Of a stretch of 64,000 nucleotides of DNA, positions 42,422 through 53,500 are shown piece by piece. Both the position numbers and the translations under genes were made by a program. The stretch covers positions 955,001 to 1,019,000 of the forward strand of contig BRXU01000028.1 in the NCBI GenBank assembly GCA_030267565.1. The letters are read 5' to 3'. The stretch's first letter is position 1, and each line of letters opens with the position of its first letter. The notes beneath the pieces are model-generated. The model was not told where the DNA came from and did no database searches. It saw nothing but the letters and a program-made list of their open reading frames with translations. The stretch is from Pleodorina starrii. Lineage: Eukaryota; Chlorophyta; Chlorophyceae; Chlamydomonadales; Volvocaceae.

Positions 42422-45400
42422 ATGTCGGCTTTCTTGCACTTTCCGTTGAAACTTCAGCTCGGTTGCGGGCGTGCCAGAGCCTCTGCGCGTGCCATCCCAT
42501 CAAAATTTGTGGGGCGTGGCTTCTTCCGAGTCCGTGCGGAATCGCCCATTATTGAGGAAGTGGCCGGCCGTCGCATCAACGCGCCGGTGTTCAATCGGAC
42601 GCGATGGCTGTACCACCAAGACACGGGGCGATATACTCGGCACCTGAACTCCATTTTTCGGTGAGCGCTCCAGCCCACGGCGCTCCAACTCCACGCCAAC
42701 TGCCGGACGGCAAGCGTTCGCCGAGGGGCTGGGTGTGGGGCCCAGAACGGTCCCCCCAAATGCGCAAGCGCGAGGCACATGCAGCCAGGCGCCGACGCAC
42801 ATCTGAGCTTCCCTTCCGCTCTGACTTTACCACATCTCTCCCAAGACCCAATTCTCCCTCCCGCTCCTCGCAATTAGCTCCTGTCTGGCGTCGCCTTACG
42901 CCCCTGCTCCTGACACCCCTGCTGGACACCCCTTCTTGGCACCCCTGCCCGACGTCCCTGCCGCCGCGGTCGCAGGTCCGTCACGTTCCGCAACCTGCAG
43001 GGCCCCCTTAGCGCGCTGTCGCTGGTGTCCTGCCTGGTGGTCCTCTACCGCACCTCGGTGGAGCTGGACATGCTGCCCGATCTGTTCGAGGTGTGTGTGG
43101 GGGGTAATTAGAACGGCCCGGGACGAGGGAACGTGTGGGGTGTTCGGGGTCGGAAGCAACGCAGCGCTGCGCAGGGCCGGCGTTCCTCGAGAGCGAAGCC
43201 GCAAAACGGGGGGTTTACAATGAATGCAGGACGGGAGGGTGCACGCATAGGTCCTTGGCCAGCTTCCGCGCCGCGTCGGGAGGGCCCCGTCGGGATCGTC
43301 TCATCAGCCATCTGAAGCTGCCGCCAAACCTGCAGGCGCCCGGCCTCGATCGGCTGCAGCCTAGCTGGGCCCCAGCACGCCGCGTTGAGCGGGCCGAGGG
43401 ATCTATACGAATAGCACGGGCGCCTGGGTGCTTGCGGCCCGCCGCTGCGGGCTAGGCAGAGGACCGGCAATCCGTATGGACGCTGCGAGGCAGCTCTGTT
43501 GCCGCCACAGGGGCCTTTGGACTGGCTCTGTGCTTAGGGGTCGCGGCACAGCCCCTTGAGCACTTCCCGCGCCACCAGTCTCACGGTGTACGCCGGCCTC
43601 TGCTGCCTCTCCTGCCCCCTTGTCCGCCCTACTGCCCTCAGGGTGTGCGGTTCACGGACACGCCCTTCCAGCTGACCTCCTTTGCGCTGTCGCTGCTGCT
43701 GGTGTTCCGAACGGACGCGAGCTACAGCCGATGGTGGGTGCGTGGGCGGGCGGGCGGGCGGGTGGGTGCCGGGGTGCACGGTCATCTCACCGCACCGAAC
43801 CGGACCGCACGACGCCGCGGCTCTCATCCCCTCTCGCTCTTCCTCTCTCCCGCTTTCACGCTCCCTACTTCCCGGCGCTCATGCTGCAATACCCGCGACT
43901 CACTCTTCCGTAAACAATCGAAACTCCGCCGCCGCCTGCACCTCACCGTCGGCTGCGCCTCCCCCGCCCCTTGCCTCCCTCGGCCCCCGTCCTTCCCCGC
44001 CGCCAGGTGCGCCGCCATGGACGCCTGGGGCACGCTGCGAAACTCCTCCGCGCACCTGACCCGCAAGGCGGCCGCCTGGGTGGGCAACACGGCGGCTCTG
44101 CAGCGGCTGGTTCGCTGGGTGGGCGCCTTCCCGCTGTGCCTCATGGTGGAGCTGCGGCACGACCAGGGGGACCCGGAGCTGGAGGCGGCCATTCGGAGGG
44201 AGCTGAGGGAGGTGCTGAGGCCGTACGAGGTGGACCAGGTGGGTGCGGAACTGCGGATGGTGGTGTGTGTGTTTGTGTGGGGGGGGGGGCGGGGTGCGGC
44301 GGGGCGGGTTGTGGGGTTAGGAGCGGGAACCGCAGTGCAGTAGCTGGGGCGAGGCGACCTGGGTGGGCGGCGCGAGCGATGCTTACCGAACATGCATATA
44401 ACCTTACCGAGGCCGAGAAGGTTGGGGTTCGGAAAGAAAGTGAGGATGGGTGAAGGATAAAGTCCCCGATAGGGACGGAACGGGGGCGGGCCGGGAGGGG
44501 AGGGGAGGGGAGGGGATGAAGGGCGGGAGGCGCAATAGAGAAGAGGGCAGGGAGCGGAAGGTTGACGAGGAGGAAGAGGAGGATGCAGAAGAGCATGAAA
44601 GTTGTATAGCAGCAGCAGCAGTGACTCTGGGCCCACCACACCCATATCTGATTATTTCCTGCACCGTTCATGGCTGGCATAACTCAAGCAAGAAGCCTAG
44701 TGGGCCTGTCGTGTCTGCGTGTGTGTGCCGTTTGTGTGCCGTCGCTTGGCGCTTGTCATCACGGTCTGACCCACCCCACCCAACCCGCCGGCCTGCAGGT
44801 GGTCGCCTCGGGTCCCTACTACCACCAGTTCTGTCTGAGCGTGTTGACGGCGCTGGTGGAGGCGGCCCAGCTGGGGGAGAGCCGCGAGGCCACCATGCTG
44901 GACGACCTGCACGGATTCAACGAGGCGGCTTGCGAGTGCGAGAAGGCAAGTGGGGGGAGGGGGGTGAAGGTGACTGGTAGCGGGGGGAGGGGGGGTGCAG
45001 GCGGTGGCGGAGCACGGGAAGGGAGCAGATGGCTTGAGGCAGAGGGCGCGATCCAAGAGAGCCGGGGCCTCTCGGGGATGGGTTGCAGAAGCGGTTGTGA
45101 CTCGTGGATCGCGCACCAGCGCCTTGCGCCTCACTAACTCAACTGCCCACCCGCCCACCGCCCTGCAGATCCTGCGCTTCCCCATCCCGCTGACCTACAC
45201 GCGCCACACCTCCCGCTTCATGCTCATCTACCTGGGCGCCCTGCCGCTGGCGCTGTACGAGTCGTGCGACTGGGCCGTCGTGATCGTCGTCCTGGTCATC
45301 GCCTTTCTGCTGCTCGGCATCGAGGTGCGTGTGCGTGCGTGCGTGCGTGCGTGCGTGTATTCTGCGATGTGCGATGTAACGGCTTGCGTGTTACCGTCAC

Positions 45401-46642
45401 TGCGCTGAACAGACTGCGCTCTTGGCAATTCCGCACCGCTTTGAAGTGCGGTCAAGGGTGCGACTGCTGCGATACCTGCCGTACCTTTTCGAAGGAGCGC
45501 TGCTAGAGCAGTGGTGGTGTGCGTGCGCCGAAGATTGGCAGAATGTGACGTGCGGGCGGGGCGCCCGGGAAAGGGTCGCGCAGCCGCGATCCCAAAGGGG
45601 GGGGGGCAGACTGAATGGTGCCCCAGGGACGGGCGAGTCGGCAGCAGGCCCACTTCATCTGCGCCTGTCCGTTGGGCTGTCTGTCCGTTGGACTGTCTGG
45701 CACGGCTTGGCTTGTCTCTCGAGGCAGGTTGCTACCACGGGCCCATAAGGGCTGCTTTGCGTTGCATATCAGCGGTCCCCAAAGGCCGTCAGCCTACGGC
45801 CTACGGCTGGCTCGGTGGGGCGAGGGAAAGGGCGCAAGCGGCGGGGGGAGGCATGCCACCGCAATGCCCTCCCGTCCTCCCTCTCCCTCTCCCGCTCGCG
45901 CACGCCTGCCTGCTTCACTCAGCCCGGCCCCGATCCCCACTCCAAACGACCTACCCTAGCCATCGCCGATCTTCTGCCTTCAACCACCAACTACCAACCG
46001 ACGCAGGACATTGGCGTCCAGATCGAGGAGCCCTTCTCCATCCTGCCGCTACCCGACATCTGCAAAGACCTGCGGGTCACAGCCCAGCGGGCCATCGCTC
46101 AGCGCGACATGGTGAGTATCGGGTGCGGACTGCACCGGCGGGTGATCCCTCCCGGGTACATTGTTAAAACTGTTGTAGTCATTGGTGAGGGGGCCAACTA
46201 GCAACTGGCAAGCCGGGAAGAGGAGAGCAAAGCGCAGTATCGGGCTCACTGCGTGGGCGACGCTGCGTGGACGACGTCTGTTTCGTTCCCAGGATTATTT
46301 TTTGAAGCGTAGAGCGGTGCCAGCGACCTAACCTTGCTTGCTGTCCGCGCAAACACGACTTCACGCGGGTCCGTTGGGCCACCCACCCGCTGCCAGGTGC
46401 GCTGCCTGGCGGATCCCGACACCTGCAAGTTTGAGCCGGATGAGCTGGAGACCACCGCTCGCCTCCGCGCCCGCGCGGCCAGCGGCAGCAGCGAGTCGCG
46501 CAGCTCCGCAGAGGCTGTGGCTAACGCAATAAATGGAAGCGGCAACGGTAAGGGCAACGGCAGGGGCCCCCACAAGCAAGGCGAAGGGGAGACGGATCTC
46601 GTCGCGGCCCTGGCGTCGGAACAGGGGAACGGGAACGGGTGA
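42422..46642 (+). CDS. Bestrophin-family anion channel, probably plastid-targeted
   Basis: Eight exons join in phase: 42422-42660, 42976-43090, 43642-43733, 44007-44238, 44799-44945, 45169-45324, 46007-46111, 46397-46642, giving 443 residues. The first 45 residues are Arg/Ala/Ser-rich with few acids, like a chloroplast transit peptide. Bestrophin-type blocks follow: NLQGPLSALSLVSCLVVLY, TPFQLTSFALSLLLVFRT, ASYSRWCAAMDAWG, RFPIPLTYTRHTSRFMLIYL, WAVVIVVLVIAFLLLGIE and IEEPFSILPLPDIC, the last being the conserved Glu/Pro-rich gate and cytosolic block. Chlamydomonas BST1-3 are thylakoid bestrophins thought to pass bicarbonate in the CO2-concentrating mechanism, while plant VCCN1 passes chloride; this sequence alone does not say which applies. 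The C-terminal 60 residues are Gly/Asn-rich and unstructured. The intron after 44945 has a GC donor. The first ATG is at 42422; codons upstream in frame include no ATG. Confidence 0.9.
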
Positions 46643-46907
46643 GGCGGCGGGGACGGCAGGGGCGCGCTGGGGGAGCAAGCGCCTTGCCTCAGCGCAGCCA
46701 CCTCGTGACGTGTCGGGCGAGGACTCCGCATGAAGCTGTGAGGGGAGTGGAGTTTTGGGCAGAAATGAAGAAAGCCAAGGCTCGAAATTGAGGGGCGACA
46801 AGAGGCAGACGAGCATTTTGGTGCAGCGTTGCAGTGAACTGGAGTGGTTGAGCGTGAAAGACAAAGAGAGGATAAGGAGCTCGAACTGGCACAGCAACTT
46901 GATGCGC

Positions 46908-47161
46908 CAGGTGGGTTACCTGCCTGGTGCGCACCCAACAGGGCAGGGTTTGCATGTGCGCAAGGCAGGATTGAATTTGCTCGACCTGGGCTCGTCGTCG
47001 TTGCTGCGGCTGTGACCGCAAGTTGCGCTAGCGTCAGGTGGGTTACCTGCCTGGTGCGCACCCAACAGGGCAGGGTTTGCATGTGCGCAAGGCAGGATTG
47101 AATTTGCTCGACCTGGGCTCGTCGTCGTTGCTGCGGCTGTGACCGCAAGTTGCGCTAGCGT
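46908..47161. repeat. Exact 127-bp tandem duplication
   Basis: Copy 1 is 46908-47034 and copy 2 is 47035-47161. Reading both side by side I find no differences. It lies about 270 bases after the bestrophin stop codon, probably in or just after the 3' UTR. Identity implies a recent duplication or an assembly artefact. Confidence 0.93.
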
Positions 47162-49175
47162 CGGTACAGCATTGGATACCGATTCAAATTACAAAACTTT
47201 AAATTACTGGCTTTATGCACTCGGGGGTGCCTTCTCCCGCCGTTGGTGTCAAGTTGTTGTTGCTGTGGGTTTTACAGAGAGCTCCAGACTCGAGGAGAGT
47301 ACAGGCCGGGGGCCAGCTGTGTGTCTAGTGTCACTCTGGTCTGTGCCTGAGTACAGTATGCGCTTTGGGGCTAATGCTGTTGATATGCTCGCGTCACCCG
47401 TGTGAGCGATGCAAGCTTTGATGTCGGTTTGATGTCGGTTTTCGCGGGTGGGTGGGCGAGCGGGGCAAAGGCGGCACTCTTTGCACAGGAGTTGCCACTT
47501 TCTTTGGTCGCTGCTTTCATGGCGCGTGTGTCAAAGTGCGAGGGGCATCATATTGTAGCCCCGGCTTGAAGGCGCCTTGAGGCCCGACGACCATAATCGC
47601 GTTAGAAGAGCCTTTCCGTGTCACCAATCGTGATTTGGCGTTGTAGACAACTCCCGCGCGCGTTTGTCGTTGGAGGGAGTAGCTTACGGCAGCTATACAT
47701 ATCCAGAGATGATCGGCGCTGTAGGTTGCTGGGAGTATGAGGCTCTTCGATGATTTTCACCGCATTCGTGACAGCTGGTCTCACCCCAGACTGGACGTTT
47801 TGTGACGTTTCTCCAAGTTCCGTTCAGGCACACTTGCTCAGCGGTGGTGTTCGCTCCCAAAAGTTGTTGGGGGTGAGTGGCTGTTGGTCGAGCTCCACTG
47901 CAATCACTGCAAACGAAGCTTCAACTATTCCGGACGAGGCTGTCGAGAGGGGTGAGGAGGGTGAGCACGCACCCTGCTGGTGCAAAGGAGCCGAGAAGAC
48001 CTCTGTACACGGACACCGGGCTGTGTGGCAAGCTACTACACCGGAAGGCTGCGCACTAGACACGCCCACGAAATTACGGATTCGCAGTTAGCAACCTTGC
48101 TTACAGGTGTGAAATATATACTTCGCGGTTAGCAACCTTATAGGTGTTAGAATAATACTATCATGAGTTCTGTCCCTGTTGCAACATGACATCACGCGAG
48201 CATTGCACAACCTTGTAATCTCCTGTGAGACGACGACAACAACGGCACAAGAGGAGTCACTTCGCCGTCGCACGTAGATAGACACCGGAAAACCGCACTT
48301 TCGCAAACCTTGCCGCCATGAAATGGAAATGAAATATGCACGGGCCAAGACTGCATGTGGCTTTGTCAGTATCAGTGCCGTACCGTCATCAGCCGGTCCC
48401 GCCGAACTAATTGACGAGCGAAATCTTGCGCAAACACTTATGCCCCCAATTCCTCACGCCTCTACCACTGATCGCCCCGCCCGGCCGCCACCCCAAAAAC
48501 ATGTGAGGCCGCCTGCAACAAAATACGAACACTCGGTCATGCCCCGCTTGCCTGGACAGGGGTATTGTTCGATGACTTGTACGCCATTGCGCGCTCCAAG
48601 GCAGTACCAAACCAGCGACTACCGCGGATTCAGAAGCAGGGAAAACACAATTCAGACGCGTAGACGAAGACAGTACAAGGCCTGGTGAGGACTGCCCCGC
48701 CCCCGGTAACGGCAGTGACGCGAGTGTCCCGGGCGCAATCGACCAACCACGGCTTTAAGCCACCGGCCCTAATCGGTCGGATAGACATGCCACACGACGG
48801 CGCCCTGTTGCTGCTCGGGGCCTTTTGGTTCGCCCCAAGCCCTAGTAGCTAGTACACACTGATCGCAGCCCGGCCGCCGCCTGTCCATCCGTGAAAACCC
48901 CATAACCCTCATCATATTGCACTTGATGCCTCAGATGCATCTTGACTTGTTACTTTTCTCTCGTTCCTCCTAGAGTCACCGGTCGCGGGCAGCCGCGAAC
49001 AACCGAGGAGGGCGGCGCGCTCCCGCGAGAAGGGCATACAGACAAGGGCAGCAGCGGAGACGGGAGACATAGCGGACACGCAACACCTACCAGAACGTAC
49101 CGGTATGCAAACGTACGTCACAGCCAGTAAACCACCATCCAGCAATCGGCGTTCCTTTTATCGCGTGTAGTACAG

Positions 49176-49222
49176 TGCCTAGCTCGTGGGCTTCTAGAGC
49201 GCCCGCCCGGCTCATGACAACA
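49176..49222 (+). repeat. Dispersed intergenic element, copy 2
   Basis: Counterpart of the element at 40939-40985. The shared blocks include CCTAGC, CGTGGGC, GCCCGCCCG and TCATGACAACAC. No terminal inverted repeats or target duplications are obvious, so the type of element is unknown. Confidence 0.7.
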
Positions 49223-50529
49223 CATCTGAACCAGAACAGAAGTCCGACGGAGCCGATAAAAGGAGACGAAATGCTCAGACCTCTCGCGGGGAAGGGGAGG
49301 GGAAGGCAGGCTGAGCACAGAACGACAAAGCGGACAGACAGACTCGACCAGCAACAAATGTCCCCTCCAGACACCAGGCGCCAGTTCGCTTCTGGCCCCG
49401 CTCTGAACAGCGGCGCAACAGCACGGCCAAACTGCGCAACGGTCACCTGAGGTGAGGAGGGCCAAGCCCAACTCCACGCAACTAAAACTACGCACAGGCA
49501 AAAACACCCAGACATGTATGCAGCTCCCCGCTCTATATCTGTTTTTATTAATGGCGCTGCCGTCGCTGGATCCCAAGGCAAATCTCCGCCTGGGCACCGC
49601 CCCCAGACAACACATGCGCATGACGAGCAAGGGATATGAGAATTGCGAAGGCGTGCCTCTTGGCTGTCACGGCTTCCGGGGCCCCGCGCGCAGGCCAGCC
49701 AGGGAAACGTCCAACCAGTGCCACAAACGCACGTATAAAATTGGCAGGTTTGAACTGACCACAATCCGCAATCCTTGACCGCTCTCAGTCCGCCGCTAAG
49801 TGCCAGCGCTCTCGCAGGCACACGCAGGCACACGCAGAGACCAATCGCCGGGCAGCGCCGGGCAGGGCATGTGGTGCTGTCATGCCGCAGCAATCACACC
49901 CGCCGCAACGTCCGTCCCTCAGCCCTGTCCCCATCCACCAGCCTGTCTCCCGTTCGCGCTTGTTGCATGGCCCGCCATTTCCGCTGCAAGGACAGCACGA
50001 CAACGGCGCAACGCGCGATGGGCGAAGCGCCGGTGGGCATTACCGGCATTCCCAGGGGCACGGCTCCAACAAGCGCCTCCCCCGAGCCCTCGGCGCTGTC
50101 GTGCCCGCGCGTCTAGCGATCACGCGCTTATCACGCCCCTGTGCCCGCCCTCGCAGACACCTGCATCGCCGACTCCAGCCCCCGACGCCCTCAGCGTCGC
50201 GCCGGACCAGGGAATGGCTTGCTGCAGCAGCCAGCGCACCTAACGACGTGGCCAACTGCCGCCCCGGACAGGCACATCTCCACGGCACAGCCAACCCCAG
50301 GGGCCCCGACCCCGCAGCACCTGAACAGCCCCTGCGTTTTATAATCTATGGCTTTAGTATTTCTGGCATCCTACGGATTCTAAAACAAAACGGCCACATA
50401 TGCTTTATGGCGTTCATCGCCGCCACCAGCACCCGCTGCTGGGTCATGCCGATTGTCTGGATTGCAACCACTGTTGTTGCTCCTTGCTGTTGCTTGCCTC
50501 TGCTCAGCGGTTGTTCATTGCGGGTGGTT

Positions 50530-53500
50530 CTACGGTTGCTGCTGCGATGGGCGCCTAGGCGGGCTGCTGGAGGCCGACCCAGACGGCACCGCGCCCTTGC
50601 TGCAGAGCAGGCGCAGGATGCCGGCGGTCCCGCCTCCGCCGCTGCCGCCGGTTGCTCCGGCGCCGCCGCCCCTGGCGCGGGATCCCCGAGCCGACGGCGC
50701 CACCCCGGACGCCCTCCCGGCGCTGCTCGGTTGCGACATCTCCTCCTCTACACTCGACCGGTGGCCGCCGTTGCTGGCAGCGCTGCTGCCGCGAAGCTCC
50801 CCGAGAATCGGCGGCTGTGGTTCCGCCGTCTTGCAAGGCGGAGGTGGCGACGGCGCCGCCGCCGGCGCTGGCAACGAGATTTCGGCAACGCCGCAGACGA
50901 CGGCGCTTCCAAAGGCAGCCAGAGATGGCGGCGGCGGCAATGGCGCGTCCGCGCCGACACCGCCGACGCCGTTCGCCTGTTTAGCTGCTGCAGAGCGCTC
51001 GGGGATAGTCGGAGCGGGCCTGGGCCCTGGTGCAGCGGCGGCAGCGGCGGCCGCCGCCCCCATGGCAGCTCGCCCGAGAAGCCTCTTTTGCTTACAGCTA
51101 GCAGAGCTGCCATCTGCGCCAGGGCTAGGGTGCGAGAACGACGGCGCAATCTTGGCGGCGCCGCCGTCGCCGCTGGCACGACCGCCGGGGCCGCTGCCGG
51201 CCGAGAGTCCGCTTGTCTCTGTGGTCAGAAACATGTCCGGCGGGGCGAATGACGGGTTGGGGTATACGGATACGCCCCACGTCGGCGGACCATCTCCAGC
51301 GCCGCCGCCAGAGCGCTCGGCCTCGCCGGCGCCGGCACCTTCGCCGGGCATGGCCGCCGAGTGCGGCGAATCGCACATGCGCGGCGCCGGCAGCAGCGAG
51401 CGCTGCGGCCGCACGACCGGAGGCGCGCCGCTGCAGGCCAGGCCAAACGTGCGGCTTCCGCCAGTGTCCCCCTGCCCCAGCGCAAGGCTACCATTACAGA
51501 TGCTGCCCTGGCCGACGCTTGCGAGCGCCAGGCTCAGCTGCTGCCGCAGAAGCGCCGCTTCCTTCTTCAGGTCCTCGAGCTGCGCCGCCACCGCGCCACC
51601 CGGCGCGCCCTGCGCTGCACCGCCGCCGCCGCCAGCGCCGCCAATGTTGATGCCCAAGCTGTCGGCGCTGGAGCGGCTGCCGTGCGCCGCCACCAGCGCC
51701 TCCGTCAGGGTCAGGTGCAGCGATGTGCCCTTGGCCGACAGTGCCGCTGCCCCAGGGGTCGGCGGCGCGGCAGCGCCCGCCGCCAGCGCCTCGGCGGCGG
51801 CGGCGCCGCCGCTGATGCCCGCCGCCAGCAGCGCCCGGAGGTCGCGCGCCTGGCGCCGCCAGCCGTCGCGCTCGGCCGCGAGTGTACAGCATGCCGTACG
51901 GAGCGCCGCCACGCGCGAGGTGAGCTTCTCGATGTCCGCCTCGACGGCGCGGCTCCGGCGGACCTCCGTCAGCACCTCGCGCATCAGCGCCGTCGCCGCC
52001 GCCGGCTCGCTGCCGTTGGCGTCGCCGCCAGCGCTGCTGCCGTCAGCCGCCGCGGGCGCCGAGCCAGCAGCCACAACCGCGGGGCTCTCGGTGCTGGACG
52101 CTACCGTTCTCACCGGCGTCTCCGCGGTAGCTGCGAGGGCGCCGGCGCTCAGCACGACCATTGGCGGCATCGCCCCAGGGGCGGCCGCCGCCGCTGCGTC
52201 GATCTCCGTCGATGGAGCACTAACGGTGCCTTCGGGCAGGGCTCGTAGGGGCCTGCTCGTGATCATCACCGCATCGGCTGTCAGCGCCCGCCTCCGGTTG
52301 AGGACACCTGACGAGTCACTCGACTGCGGCGCCGCCGTCGCCGACGCAATGGCGGCAGCAGCGGTTGCGTCAGTTGAGCCAGCGTCACCCTGCGCTTGAC
52401 CACCACAGGGCGAGGCCAGGAGCGCCAAAGGCGCCGTCGCCGGATCGTTTGTCGGCCCAGGCCGTGCGGCACCTTCACATGTCGACGTCGGCGCTGCCGC
52501 CGGCTCCGGCGCGGCCCCGGTGCGGCTGAGGGTGCCCTCCCGCTTGTACAGACCCACCTTCCCCCAGCTTCCGTCTAGGCCACCGCGGTTCGCCTCCATG
52601 CGCAACTTGATCAAGTCGGGGGTGGTCTGCTGCAGCAGCAACGCGTCAACCGACGTCTGGCGGCTGTCCTGCGAGAGCGGCGGCGGCGGCGGCAGCGGCG
52701 ACGCCAGGTCCGAGCCGCCGCCAACGCCACCGCCAAGCAGCGCCCGCGCCGTCAACACCGACGACGCCGCGCGCGAAGCTCCGCCCGCCGCTACCGCTCC
52801 CAATGACAACGACGACGCCTGAGGCGGCAGCTCCGCCGCTGCTGCCGCGGCTCCCGGCGGCGGCGCCGAACACACTGCCGCCGCCGCCATCCCTGGCTGC
52901 GGCGGCGCCGGAGGCGCCGCCGCCGCTGCCGCCGCCGCCGCGGCGGCCTCCAGCAGGCTGTCGCGGGTGCGAATCTGCGCCTTGATGCGCGCCACCATCT
53001 CCGCGCGCTTGTACGGCTTGGTCATGTAGTCGTCGGCGCCCGACTCGAAGGCCTCGTCCACCGCCGCCGAGTCGCCCTTGGCCGACACTATGATGATGGG
53101 CAGCTGCGCGGAGGTAAAGTGCTCCCGCAGCTTGCGGCACACCTCAAAGCCGCTCATGCCGGGCATCATGACGTCCAGCAGCACGCAGTCGGGCAGCACG
53201 GCGGGCAGCAGCAGCGCCTGCGCGGCCGCGGCGGCGGCCGCCGCCAGCGAGGCCGTCGGCGACGGCGCGCCGGCCGCCGCGGCGGCGGCGGTGGCGGTGC
53301 CGGGCCGGGGAATGAGCTGCAGGTGCGCCAGCGCCTCGGGTCCGTTCATGCACTTGACGACCTTCCAGGACTGGCTGTTAAGCATTTGGCCAGCGACCAG
53401 CTGGTTGATCGGGTCGTCATCCACTGATACGACCTGAGGACAGAGCGGCACAGGAGTAATAAGGGGGACTATCCACGTAAAGGCCGGGGGGGAGGCGGGT

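Larger units (their letters stand above)
46643..50529. other. Long intergenic region between bestrophin and the rhodopsin kinase
   Basis: 3.9 kb, partly AT-rich, holding the two 3' UTRs of converging genes. It contains an exact 127-bp tandem duplication (46908-47161), a short imperfect repeat near 48085-48145 (GTTAGCAACCTT twice) and a dispersed-element copy at about 49176-49222. No coding exon on either strand could be supported. Confidence 0.5.

Noticed and set aside
50453..52399. 648-residue open frame on the plus strand
   Set aside because: It is antisense to the Ala/Pro-rich last exon of the rhodopsin kinase and has only low-complexity composition.
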